Virus record (IMG/VR): IMGVR_UViG_3300033064_002906 | Coordinates: 1-39,972 of that record | Source: a virus | Reading direction: 5' to 3' (one strand) | DNA length: 39,972 nt | Shown here: positions 1 through 5,723 of the stretch, one piece after another | How positions within the stretch are numbered: position 1 is the first letter of the stretch | How the letters are laid out: each line of letters opens with the position of its first letter | The notes under the pieces: model-generated | The model's database searches: none | What the model was told of the DNA's origin: nothing | The model's input: only the letters and a program-made list of their open reading frames with translations | Translations under genes and position numbers: made by a program

Positions 1-8
1 AAAGAATT

Positions 9-40
9 CCCTTGACATCCGCAAGGTTTAGAGTTATCGT
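9..40 (+). promoter_or_regulatory. Promoter-like CCCTTGACA element
   Basis: TTGACA (12-17) is followed after 17 nt by TATCGT (35-40), a perfect -35 and a four-of-six -10. It would read rightward, against the minus-strand genes that follow. The CCCTTGACA core recurs at 1931, 1985 and, inverted, at 7973, so it may be a phage regulatory motif rather than an isolated promoter. Confidence 0.3.
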
Positions 41-72
41 TGCCTTGTGGATAGTACAAAGGTTAAAATTGG

Positions 73-384
73 TTATTTCTTGGGAGCCGTCACCCGAAAG
101 GGCCGGGGCCCTGGGGTACGATAGGGGGCGGGTTGGGATTTAGGTAAATGCCATGTTTCCTTGCAGTAACGATGCTCGATGTGCCAGTTGCGCCCGTCCA
201 TTTCCTGGATCTCAAAGAACACCTCTAGGTCAGCCGAGTTCATGCCGTCGAGGTCTTCAACGGGAAGCTCGGCCACTTTTCGGCCGGCTTTGGTCAATAC
301 CAGCCACCTGTCCGGCGACTGCATCACCCCGTCGCGCAGGGTTTTCGGTAGGCCGGAGCGATCTTGTAAATTGATTCCAGTCAT
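73..384 (-). CDS. Hypothetical early protein, 103 aa
   Basis: I do not recognise this protein. It is soluble, mixed in composition, with acidic stretches in the middle and a proline- and lysine-rich tail from about residue 80. The ATG at 384 follows a GGAGG ribosome site on the minus strand, 8 nt away. It ends a leftward run of four closely spaced early genes (1467 to 73), so it probably shares their transcript. A role in early takeover of the host is only inferred from position. Confidence 0.65.
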   Translation of the reverse strand: MTGINLQDRSGLPKTLRDGVMQSPDRWLVLTKAGRKVAELPVEDLDGMNSADLEVFFEIQEMDGRNWHIEHRYCKETWHLPKSQPAPYRTPGPRPFRVTAPKK

Positions 385-390
385 AGTTAT

Positions 391-603
391 TTACCTCCAT
401 TCCTTGGCGGCCTCCACAGTCGCCTGTTTTATTCGGCATGCTGCCGACGTGTATTTTGATTTATGGATATAGCGCACATAGCACCAGTCTACAATTTCAG
501 GCATCCCTCCGGGACCAATCCACTGTTTGTGGATATAGAGACGGTCCCCGCCCACATATTTTCTGATGCCCAGGTGCCTTTGACCGCATTTAGGGCATTT
601 CAT
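391..603 (-). CDS. Small protein with an N-terminal CxxC
   Basis: 70 residues. CPKC at residues 3-6 looks like half of a zinc knuckle; two later cysteines (about 41 and 56) could complete a zinc site, but the spacing is not a standard ribbon. The ATG at 603 has a GGGAGGG site upstream and begins just after the stop of the next gene upstream (606). Function unknown. Small zinc proteins of this sort recur through the early regions of this phage. Confidence 0.65.
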   Translation of the reverse strand: MKCPKCGQRHLGIRKYVGGDRLYIHKQWIGPGGMPEIVDWCYVRYIHKSKYTSAACRIKQATVEAAKEWR

Positions 604-605
604 GG

Positions 606-926
606 CTATTCCCTCCCCTCGGCGTCGGCCAGTTCAGCCCGGATCTGACAAGCAATGCACTCATCCTGCCCATTGCAGTATGTGGAGATTTGCGGCAATG
701 CCGACGTGAGCAATCCCCTCAACCGCTCGTTCTCCTCGGCCAGGCGCGGAGCATCCGCTATCAGGCGGGCGTTGGCCTTCATTTCCTTATTTTCGAGGTC
801 ATCCGGTCGGTACAGTCCCAAAACCTCGGCCACTGCGTTTTTGTCGGTTTGGATTATGATTTTGCGGAGTACGCCGTTTTTATACGTCCATTCTTTGGCC
901 GTCCATTTTCCCTTGGTATGTTCCAT
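606..926 (-). CDS. Hypothetical phage protein, 106 aa
   Basis: The central segment ANARLIADAP (residues 55-64) followed by a leucine- and glutamate-rich helix is a pattern I know from many phage early proteins of unknown function. Four cysteines near the C-terminus, including CIAC, may bind metal. The start at 926 is preferred over the in-frame ATG at 938, because GGAGG lies at the right distance before 926. Soluble; role unknown. Confidence 0.65.
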   Translation of the reverse strand: MEHTKGKWTAKEWTYKNGVLRKIIIQTDKNAVAEVLGLYRPDDLENKEMKANARLIADAPRLAEENERLRGLLTSALPQISTYCNGQDECIACQIRAELADAEGRE

Positions 927-963
927 TTCATCCTCCATGGGGGCCGGAGCCCCCGGTTGGTGG

Positions 964-1467
964 TTAGTTGTTATTGAGTATGAAGTCCGCCGCTTTTTGA
1001 GCCTGAGCCGCTGCCAGGATCACCATTTTGGGATCATCCTGCAATTTCCTGAGCCATGACTTGATATAGGCCGCGCTGTTCTCAAGTGCCGGGATTTTTT
1101 TTGGGTCAATCCCCTCACATTGTTCTACATTGAAAACCCTGTAATACCTGAGCAAGGGTATTGTTTTCTCTGTGATTTCGCCATCCGTGTCATCCTTGAC
1201 TTTGAATTGTTTCCAGAAGACTATCATGGTTGACTTCTCACCCTTTTTGACATTCCCTCCCAATTCCTGGGCTTGGTTGTAAGTCACCCAATAGGGCGAT
1301 GCGAACCTCTGGCATGACAGCAAGAAGACGTTAATGCCATTGTAATCCTTTTTGCTGATCAGGTTTTTGGGTCTTCCACCTACCCATGGTTGATGCCAGG
1401 GGATATCCCCTCTTTTCAACTCCTCAACGATCTTCTCTGTGATGATCTCATAAACCTTAGTGCTCAT
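964..1467 (-). CDS. ArdC-type antirestriction protein lacking the peptidase core
   Basis: Residues 1-125 match the N-terminal single-strand-DNA-binding domain of ArdC antirestriction proteins: KVYEIITEKI, an IPWHQPW segment, GINVFLL, YWVTYNQA, GGNVKKGEKS and a YRVFNVEQ strand. ArdC proteins are normally about 290-300 residues, with a C-terminal zincin-like peptidase carrying HExxH. Here the sequence passes straight to the extreme C-terminal helix of the family (AAYIKSWL, then AQAQKAADFIL), so about 130 residues including HExxH are missing. Total 167 aa. The ATG at 1467 follows GGGAGGG; a longer frame to 1554 has no ribosome site. First gene of the leftward cluster, where protection of incoming DNA would be needed. 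Confidence 0.85.
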   Translation of the reverse strand: MSTKVYEIITEKIVEELKRGDIPWHQPWVGGRPKNLISKKDYNGINVFLLSCQRFASPYWVTYNQAQELGGNVKKGEKSTMIVFWKQFKVKDDTDGEITEKTIPLLRYYRVFNVEQCEGIDPKKIPALENSAAYIKSWLRKLQDDPKMVILAAAQAQKAADFILNNN

Positions 1468-1846
1468 TTTCAATCCCTCCCTGTTTAGTGGTTTACCTTC
1501 TCCCGAGATCCCAGCAGAGACCCCCGGAGAAAGTGTGGGCTTCAGGTGGCCCACCGCACCGCCGCTTTTAGTAAGCTGCCAACTCCGGCTGATTGTTCGT
1601 GGGCATCCCCGGCGATCCCTGGATAATCTCAGACTGCGCCCTCCCCTTGTCGGTCCGTCTCGCTAGTATCATGGACTATGCTGCCCGCCCTCCCCGACTG
1701 TCTCTAAGCGCCTCCCCGACTCCAATCCTTCACCGTATTGGGTTTTGCCAGAGCTGAATTTTCAATGAACCGTTTTTTGTGTCTCTACCCTATGGGAGCA
1801 AAAAACCTATAACTTCCTATCATAGACACTTTGCGGAGGTGAAACT

Positions 1847-1885
1847 ATGCTAGATATGTCACGAGTGACAATTTGCGGCAAATAA
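1847..1885 (+). CDS. Possible 12-codon leader peptide
   Basis: ATG at 1847 lies 6-7 nt after a strong GGAGGTG site and opens only 12 codons, MLDMSRVTICGK, before TAA. Nothing longer follows in frame. Such a good ribosome site in front of so short a frame suggests a leader peptide or a decayed gene. It sits in the divergent control region, upstream of the TTGACA elements. Confidence 0.25.
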   Translation: MLDMSRVTICGK

Positions 1886-1984
1886 AAGCGACAGTGATGG
1901 GTACGATTACTGAACTTTGTCACCGATTTTCCCTTGACAGCCTATTGACTGGCAAAAGCGGCATGAAAACGTTTTGTGATTATT

Positions 1985-2016
1985 CCCTTGACAGGGTCCC
2001 CATAGTGTGCAAGGAT
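1985..2016 (+). promoter_or_regulatory. Candidate rightward early promoter
   Basis: TTGACA at 1988-1993, 17-nt spacer, weak AAGGAT -10 at 2011-2016 preceded by TGC (extended -10 form). It would start near 2023 and serve the cluster beginning at 2073. The copy at 1931 has the same -35 but no -10 at the right distance. Confidence 0.35.
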
Positions 2017-2072
2017 AGGTCAAATTTGATTCAACCCGATCCGAACGCACCAACCGCGACCAGGAGGGGAAA

Positions 2073-2417
2073 CTGAGTAGATACTCACGCAAGCGCCGAC
2101 GTATTGCAATACGTCGTCAATATGAACATGTAACATGGCCCACTATGGCTGCACTCCAGGATATTATAGAGATGCGGCTTTTTTTTGCCCAAAAGCGGTT
2201 CGATCGGATGATCCGGGAGGTCAAGCGCCGGCTATATCGGCGCCCACAAAACGTCATTAGAAAATATGCGAGGCAACGACCGACAAATAAAAGCGGACCA
2301 GATCCAAGCCGAGCAATACCAGCTATCAGAGGATCAAGGCCGGCCAACCGAGGATCCTATCGCTATCAAATGGCCTCCGGACCTCTGGGAGGTCCTAACA
2401 GTCAAGTATATGGGTAA
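2073..2417 (+). CDS. Very basic small protein, probable CTG start
   Basis: The frame has no ATG near its beginning, but an AGGAGGGG site (2062-2069) lies exactly right for the CTG at 2073. The N-terminus is extremely arginine-rich (SRYSRKRRRIAIRR), as expected for a nucleic-acid-binding protein; the middle is a basic amphipathic helix (about 25-70). From about residue 65 the frame overlaps the next gene and its composition looks less natural, so the two may be one gene split by a frameshift near 2280. An ATG at 2145 is the fallback start, without a ribosome site. A 20-bp perfect palindrome lies inside the first codons. Confidence 0.45.
   Translation: MSRYSRKRRRIAIRRQYEHVTWPTMAALQDIIEMRLFFAQKRFDRMIREVKRRLYRRPQNVIRKYARQRPTNKSGPDPSRAIPAIRGSRPANRGSYRYQMASGPLGGPNSQVYG
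2097..2116. promoter_or_regulatory. 20-bp perfect palindrome
   Basis: CGACGTATTGCAATACGTCG reads identically on both strands. It lies 24 nt into the arginine-rich frame that begins at 2073, downstream of the candidate promoter at 1985. It has no loop, so an operator for a dimeric repressor is more likely than an RNA hairpin. Confidence 0.6.
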
Positions 2418-2475
2418 TGACTCAACCAGAGCCCGTCTAGGTGCCCTCGCTATTCTCGCGGGCTATGAGGTGTAA
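2266..2475 (+). CDS. Hypothetical early protein, 69 aa
   Basis: The C-terminal half (PPDLWEVL, then STRARLGALAILAGYEV) reads like a real helical protein. The ATG at 2266 has no clear ribosome site and the first third overlaps the basic frame at 2073, so it may be the C-terminal part of that protein after a frameshift. It ends one base before the ATG at 2476, suggesting translational coupling. Function unknown. Confidence 0.45.
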   Translation: MRGNDRQIKADQIQAEQYQLSEDQGRPTEDPIAIKWPPDLWEVLTVKYMGNDSTRARLGALAILAGYEV

Positions 2476-2871
2476 ATGGGTACAGTCCTGGACCTGAAAA
2501 CTAGACAAGCCCTCGTTAAAGAGGTTCATCGCAAGCAGCTCGTCAAGGAGCTGGGCGAGCCAACATCAAACTTTTTCAGGACAAGCCATCTCACCCTTGA
2601 AGATCCTCATTTTATTAAACTGTCACCCCCGGCAAAGACCCTTTATCTCTATTTGTGCAAGGCTCGGAACCGGTTTCAACGACAACATGCCTATTTCACC
2701 CGGTCAGATCGGCAGCTCGTCAAAGACTCGGGGTTAAGCCGGTCCGCCATCGGTAAAGCCAAGCAGGAATTACAAGCCTATAAGTTCGTAGTCTGTAAAT
2801 CCAAACCCGGTGGACGAACCAAATATCTCATTATGGAATTCGATAAACTGGCCCGTAGTTTAAGCCAGTAG
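2476..2871 (+). CDS. Winged-helix DNA-binding protein
   Basis: 131 residues. The core from about residue 40 (FIKLSPPAKTLYLYL, a loop, FTRSDRQLVKDSGLSRSAIG, KAKQELQAYKFV) has the helix-turn-helix and wing pattern of phage replication-initiator and regulator proteins; GLSRSAIGKAKQEL is the recognition helix. GAGGTG precedes the ATG, which follows the previous stop directly. With no polymerase or helicase in the window, a role in recruiting host replication is possible, but a transcription regulator is equally compatible. Confidence 0.7.
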   Translation: MGTVLDLKTRQALVKEVHRKQLVKELGEPTSNFFRTSHLTLEDPHFIKLSPPAKTLYLYLCKARNRFQRQHAYFTRSDRQLVKDSGLSRSAIGKAKQELQAYKFVVCKSKPGGRTKYLIMEFDKLARSLSQ

Positions 2872-2919
2872 TGGCCCGCGAGAAAGGCCACGTACTATTA
2901 ATAAGGATAGTAATAAGAA

Positions 2920-3177
2920 ATGAGCTCAACCGACGAACAAATCATCCTGGGGTATATCGTCGCAATATTTGTCTTCGGGTTTTTTATCACCTTCGCCCTC
3001 GCCCTCGCCCACATCTGGCCCGACAGAGAGAGGACAGTAACCTGTACGGTAGGCAATCACCCGGTTAGCTCCAGCAAGGCATGGTATATGGACGGCTCGC
3101 TAACTGGTAAATATCACTGGCTATGCAATGACCATATCCACCAAATCTACCCCCACGCATCAGGAGACATCAGGTAA
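2920..3177 (+). CDS. Small membrane protein, 85 aa
   Basis: One clear membrane segment at about residues 9-30 (ILGYIVAIFVFGFFITFALA), then a polar domain with two cysteines and several histidines (TCTVGNHP, WLCNDHIH). The terminal TAA shares its last base with the ATG of the small terminase gene (TAATG), so the two are coupled. The polar domain could bind metal. Function unknown; an early membrane-acting protein is only a guess. Confidence 0.6.
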   Translation: MSSTDEQIILGYIVAIFVFGFFITFALALAHIWPDRERTVTCTVGNHPVSSSKAWYMDGSLTGKYHWLCNDHIHQIYPHASGDIR

Positions 3178-3680
3178 TGGGCGCAGAACAAGCCTTCTAC
3201 AAGGACCCCGAGACACTCCAGGCCGCCATCGATGCCTACTTCGATAAGTGCGACTCCTCTCCCATCATGGGCATAGTCCGGAAAAAAAATGCCGACCCCA
3301 TCGAAGTCAGGCTGGAACGACCATACACTGTAATCGACCTGGCGCTAGCTCTAGGGTTCGTTAGCCGGCAAAGCCTCGACGATTATGTGCACAAAAATGG
3401 AGCAAAAACATGGGCCTCTGGCATCATCAGGCGAGCGAAGGGCAAAATTGAGGGCCAAAGACTCCGAATGGGACTGCTGGGAGAAGTTGACAGTCACATT
3501 GCCAGGCTGGATTTGTCTAGTAATTTCGGCTACTCAGAAAAGAACGTCACTGAGCATCACCTGATCGACGACAGGATCACAGACGAGGAGCGCAGCCTGC
3601 TCAAGGACGCAGCTAAGCACCTGGCGGAGCAGCGCAAGTCACTGCCGGAGACTACTGTAAGTCCTGATGTGTCAGACTAG
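3177..3680 (+). CDS. terS: Terminase small subunit (P22 gp3-type)
   Basis: 167 residues. The N-terminus (FYKDPETLQAAIDAYFD) and the segment PYTVIDLALALGFVSRQSL match the P22 gp3-like DNA-packaging family: a substrate-recognition subunit that binds the pac or cos site and brings DNA to the large terminase. The middle (residues 80-105) is a basic helix; the C-terminal 40 residues are charged and helical. The gene lies 2 kb upstream of the large subunit, an unusually large gap filled with tiny ORFs. The start overlaps the previous stop by one base. Confidence 0.8.
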   Translation: MGAEQAFYKDPETLQAAIDAYFDKCDSSPIMGIVRKKNADPIEVRLERPYTVIDLALALGFVSRQSLDDYVHKNGAKTWASGIIRRAKGKIEGQRLRMGLLGEVDSHIARLDLSSNFGYSEKNVTEHHLIDDRITDEERSLLKDAAKHLAEQRKSLPETTVSPDVSD

Positions 3681-3797
3681 ACCCAACATAACCTGTTGAT
3701 ATTATTACAAGGTCTGATAATAATCTATTATGTTAACAACGGACGTAAGTGGCTGATATCATTAGAGATAGGGTGATTATCAGGGTAAAGCATGCTT
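3681..3797. promoter_or_regulatory. AT-rich region with nested inverted repeats
   Basis: After the small terminase gene the sequence turns AT-rich and contains ATTATTA/TAATAAT (around 3698-3722), a CTGATATCA...TGATTATCAG hairpin (around 3753-3782) and the palindrome AAGCATGCTT (3788-3797). It could be a promoter or operator, or part of a packaging recognition site. No run of T supports a terminator. Confidence 0.35.
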
Positions 3798-3898
3798 ATC
3801 CTGACAGACCCCGTCGTATGGGGGGGGCAGCCCCAGCAGGAAGGCGGCCTGATATATATGTGTCCCCTCCTCTCCCTAGTGCGTACTGATCCGGGGAT

Positions 3899-3943
3899 TG
3901 GTACCCCCTTTGGGTGTTATTTTTTGAAATTCGGGGGAGTTAT
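3899..3943 (+). repeat. Terminator-plus-ribosome-site cassette, copy 1
   Basis: GGTACCCC...GGGTG, then ATTTTTTGAAATTCGGGGG (3919-3937) and an ATG. The same arrangement and the same 19-mer appear at 4201-4250. Each has a short GC hairpin, a T run, a purine-rich ribosome site and a start codon. Confidence 0.6.
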
Positions 3944-4223
3944 GTGGTGTAGGGAGTGTGGTGGAACGGATCATTGGACGGCTCAGTGTCAGAGTAAGCC
4001 CCGTAAGGAGGCCAAAGCGAAGAAGCCCTGGGTGAAACCGACACTGACCAAAATCCATCTTATCCCAGCTGTTAGTCTAACAGAGACGAAAGCGGAGGCG
4101 CTTGAAAGGCTGGCGGGCGGGAATGTTAGTCTAACAAGTTCTGTTAGTCTAACGGGATTTGATAGGAAAACGTACCAGCGGGATTACATGAGGGGTGTTC
4201 GTGGTACCCCTGCCGGGGGTTGA
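3942..4223 (+). CDS. Small zinc-knuckle protein with repeated VSLT
   Basis: 93 residues from the ATG at 3942, which follows GGGGGAG; the frame is open further upstream but without a ribosome site. Residues 1-15 form a retroviral-type zinc knuckle, CRECGGTDHWTAQC (C-x2-C-x4-H-x4-C). A lysine-rich stretch follows, then VSLT three times, each encoded by the same 11-bp inverted repeat. The C-terminal DRKTYQRDYMRG resembles the tail of basic phage proteins. Probably binds nucleic acid; function unknown. Confidence 0.6.
   Translation: MWCRECGGTDHWTAQCQSKPRKEAKAKKPWVKPTLTKIHLIPAVSLTETKAEALERLAGGNVSLTSSVSLTGFDRKTYQRDYMRGVRGTPAGG
4071..4153. repeat. Three copies of GTTAGTCTAAC inverted repeat
   Basis: Copies at 4071-4081, 4125-4135 and 4143-4153. 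Each is a perfect 5-bp inverted repeat around a central T. Spacings of 54 and 18 bp keep all three in the same reading frame, where they encode VSLT. They could be operators inside a gene or a spreading repeat. Confidence 0.6.
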
Positions 4224-4250
4224 TTTTTTGAAATTCGGGGGTGATTTATG
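4201..4250 (+). repeat. Terminator-plus-ribosome-site cassette, copy 2
   Basis: GGTACCCC-TGCC-GGGGGT hairpin, then ATTTTTTGAAATTCGGGGG identical to 3919-3937 and the ATG at 4248. The short stem and T run could give partial termination between the two tiny genes. Confidence 0.6.
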
Positions 4251-4409
4251 TCTGACAAAGTTCTTTTTTTTAGGGGCAAGAAAGTTGACGATATGGATAG
4301 AGAGGCACTTATTGAGGCCGTTAAGTTTGGTGCTCATATGATAGAGACATTGGAGTTTGAAAAGAAGCACGAAAGGGAGTTTTTATTGGGATTGAGAGAT
4401 AGTGTCTAG
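4248..4409 (+). CDS. Small helical protein, 53 aa
   Basis: ATG at 4248 preceded by GGGGGTG. The product is charged and helical (DREALIEAVKFGAHMIETLE) with no membrane segment or cysteine. The stop shares a base with the GTG of the next gene (TAGTG), so the two are coupled. Too short to assign; it belongs to the run of tiny genes between the terminase subunits. Confidence 0.5.
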   Translation: MSDKVLFFRGKKVDDMDREALIEAVKFGAHMIETLEFEKKHEREFLLGLRDSV

Positions 4410-4537
4410 TGCGTAAGGGCAGGACGATATATCATTGCCATGGGGCCGGCCAGGGCAAGAAGTTGAGGGCGTATGGTTCTGTGGCTAAGGCCAAGGCGGC
4501 GCATAGGGCTATTATGGCGAAGAAGCGTGGCAAGTAA
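4409..4537 (+). CDS. Tiny basic protein, GTG start
   Basis: 42 residues, extremely rich in lysine, arginine and alanine. The pattern KGRTIYHCHGAGQGKKL and the tail AHRAIMAKKRGK resemble the basic C-terminal tails of some phage head proteins. The GTG overlaps the preceding TAG. Likely to bind DNA or another virion protein; the function is not known. Confidence 0.5.
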   Translation: MRKGRTIYHCHGAGQGKKLRAYGSVAKAKAAHRAIMAKKRGK

Positions 4538-4549
4538 AGGGGGATATAT

Positions 4550-4768
4550 ATGGCGTTGACAGAAGTTTCACTAAAGATCGCTTTTGGGGAAGGAGACTCA
4601 GGTTATATCCCGAAATATGAAAAAAGCAGAATTGGGATGTCGCTTGATTTTTTTGAACGCAAAGGTATTTTTGAGAACAAAGAACCTCCCTCGGGCCGTA
4701 TTCTTTCGGGTGGATGTGAGCATTATTTACCTAAATATGGGTGGAGGATAGAAGGCGAGTTTGGCTAA
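4550..4768 (+). CDS. Hypothetical protein, 72 aa
   Basis: GGGGGA ribosome site precedes the ATG. Soluble, with one cysteine and several aromatic and glycine residues; no motif I recognise. It continues the series of tiny rightward genes ahead of the large terminase. Confidence 0.5.
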   Translation: MALTEVSLKIAFGEGDSGYIPKYEKSRIGMSLDFFERKGIFENKEPPSGRILSGGCEHYLPKYGWRIEGEFG

Positions 4769-4786
4769 TGGGGGGGTAATTTTTTT

Positions 4787-4966
4787 ATGATGTGGTGCGA
4801 TAAGTTCAGACCTCCGGTGAAAGTCAAGCCTTGGATGCTACAGCCTGTTCCTAGACGGGTTAGGGATGACTTGGATAAGGCTGCGACGGTTGGAGATATT
4901 GAGCGGGTGTTAGACAGGTTGGATGCGCTTATTTCTGTTATGAATAAGTGGGAAATAAGGGGCTAG
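4787..4966 (+). CDS. Small helical protein, 59 aa
   Basis: Starts at one of two adjacent ATGs, preceded by a G-run and a T-run that resemble the cassettes at 3919 and 4219. The C-terminal half (DDLDKAATVGDIERVLDRLD) is a clear amphipathic helix; the N-terminal half is proline-rich. Similar short proteins sit between terminase subunits in other podoviruses, with no known function. Confidence 0.5.
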   Translation: MMWCDKFRPPVKVKPWMLQPVPRRVRDDLDKAATVGDIERVLDRLDALISVMNKWEIRG

Positions 4967-5015
4967 GTTCGCAACCGAAGAGGCGGTATACCCGACCGCC
5001 CTGCCCTTTTGCAAC

Positions 5016-5037
5016 TATCGGGGCCTTACGGGGAGGT
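5016..5037 (+). repeat. 22-bp direct repeat with ribosome site, copy 1
   Basis: TATCGGGGCCTTACGGGGAGGT. The copy at 5548-5569 differs by one base. It supplies the GGGGAGG ribosome site for the ATG at 5042. Confidence 0.75.
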
Positions 5038-5041
5038 TATC

Positions 5042-5452
5042 ATGATAAAGTACACGGAGTATTTCAAGGAGCAAGTTGGTATAATCATTAAAGTTATTGG
5101 TGAGCACGGGGGGGAGCTTCATCAGGACGATTTTGACAAGGAGTTCCGAAGTTTCGACCGGGTTGATGGCAAGGTGATAAGGAATAAAAACCTTTTCGGG
5201 TGGGTTCCCCTTTCCTGCATGATAGGGGCCATGGAGGGTGATATTTCGTGGAGCCGGTGGCTTGAATTAACTCAGGACATGGTACGAGAAGGTATAATTA
5301 GTATTAAAGGGACGACTCCGGATAGCGTTTATTTTCTAATTTACGGAAGGTATCCGCAGGGGACACTTTATTTATTTCCCACAGAAGAGGAGGCAACGCG
5401 ATTTTCCAAGAGTAGATTTTCCCCTGATTTACGACAATCCTGCGATTGCTAA
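5042..5452 (+). CDS. Chimeric ORF: unknown domain fused to a terminase fragment
   Basis: ATG at 5042 follows GGGGAGG by 5 nt. Residues 1-98 form a helical, possibly winged-helix domain that I cannot name. From about residue 100 the sequence changes to IYGRYPQGTLYLFP and FSKSRFSP, matching residues 79-107 of the large terminase encoded at 5724 (IYNRYPQGSMYVFP, FSKTRLNP), with about half of the positions identical. After SRFSP the terminase-like reading moves to the +1 frame and this ORF stops 8 residues later. The junction indicates recombination between unrelated genes; whether the fusion is expressed is unknown. Confidence 0.5.
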   Translation: MIKYTEYFKEQVGIIIKVIGEHGGELHQDDFDKEFRSFDRVDGKVIRNKNLFGWVPLSCMIGAMEGDISWSRWLELTQDMVREGIISIKGTTPDSVYFLIYGRYPQGTLYLFPTEEEATRFSKSRFSPDLRQSCDC

Positions 5453-5621
5453 ATACATTAGGGAGGGACAAGCGGCAGGCCAAACGCTTGTGAAGCCGAC
5501 TGAAGCCGTCATGATTAAGAGAATCGGCGGTTCAATGGTGAGACCATTATCGGGACCTTACGGGGAGGTGTGTGATGGGATTGAGATTAGTTCCGCTAAT
5601 AAATTCCGAGATTTTCATTAA
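5339..5621 (+). pseudogene. Frameshifted remnant of a second large terminase
   Basis: 5339-5423 reads as terminase residues 79-107 in the frame of the upstream ORF. A +1 shift near 5420 (TTTTCCCC) restores LIYDNPAIAKYI and AVMIKRIGGSMV, which align with IIYENECVKKYV and ATVKKIGKSSL of the intact protein. The similarity fades at the right-hand 22-bp repeat. It lacks the P-loop and Walker B regions. The divergence is too great for a recent duplication, so it is more likely a relic of a replaced or foreign terminase. Confidence 0.7.
5548..5569 (+). repeat. 22-bp direct repeat with ribosome site, copy 2
   Basis: TATCGGGACCTTACGGGGAGGT, one mismatch from the copy at 5016. It ends the terminase remnant and gives the ribosome site for the ATG at 5575. 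Confidence 0.75.
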
Positions 5622-5685
5622 GGCACTAAAGGCAGAAAATTTCAAATTGCAAGAGAAGATAAGGATTCAAGAGCCTTACGGTTGA
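5575..5685 (+). CDS. Tiny protein, possibly frameshifted
   Basis: 36 residues from an ATG with GGGGAGG upstream. The helix IKALKAENFKLQEKIRIQE is followed by an early stop. In the +1 frame the text continues sensibly as SLTVEDIDGGWGAIEYINGE to a stop at 5735-5737, overlapping the start of the large terminase, so the original gene was probably about 57 residues. This is the second +1 disruption within 300 bp. Confidence 0.35.
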   Translation: MGLRLVPLINSEIFIKALKAENFKLQEKIRIQEPYG

Positions 5686-5723
5686 GGATATTGATGGGGG
5701 ATGGGGGGCTATAGAATATATCA

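Larger units (their letters stand above)
1468..2072. promoter_or_regulatory. Divergent early regulatory region
   Basis: About 600 bp between the leftward ArdC-type gene and the rightward gene at 2073. It holds two CCCTTGACA elements (1931-1939, 1985-1993) 54 bp apart; a TATGAT hexamer on the minus strand (1819-1824); and a strong ribosome site GGAGGTG at 1835 before a 12-codon frame (1847-1885) that could be a leader peptide. A frame at 1873-2076 has no ribosome site and covers the promoter-like elements, so I do not call it. The stretch 1490-1740 shows nothing else I can name. Confidence 0.5.

Noticed and set aside
1873-2076. 67-codon frame in the divergent control region
   Set aside because: TTG start without a ribosome site, and it runs through two TTGACA elements; more likely non-coding.
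3792-3941. N-terminal extension of the zinc-knuckle gene
   Set aside because: No ribosome site, and it covers the hairpin, T run and ribosome-site cassette of the true start at 3942.
4967-5010. GGTTCGCAACC and flanks as a tRNA T-arm
   Set aside because: The loop would be 3 nt rather than 7, and no D-arm or anticodon arm can be drawn.
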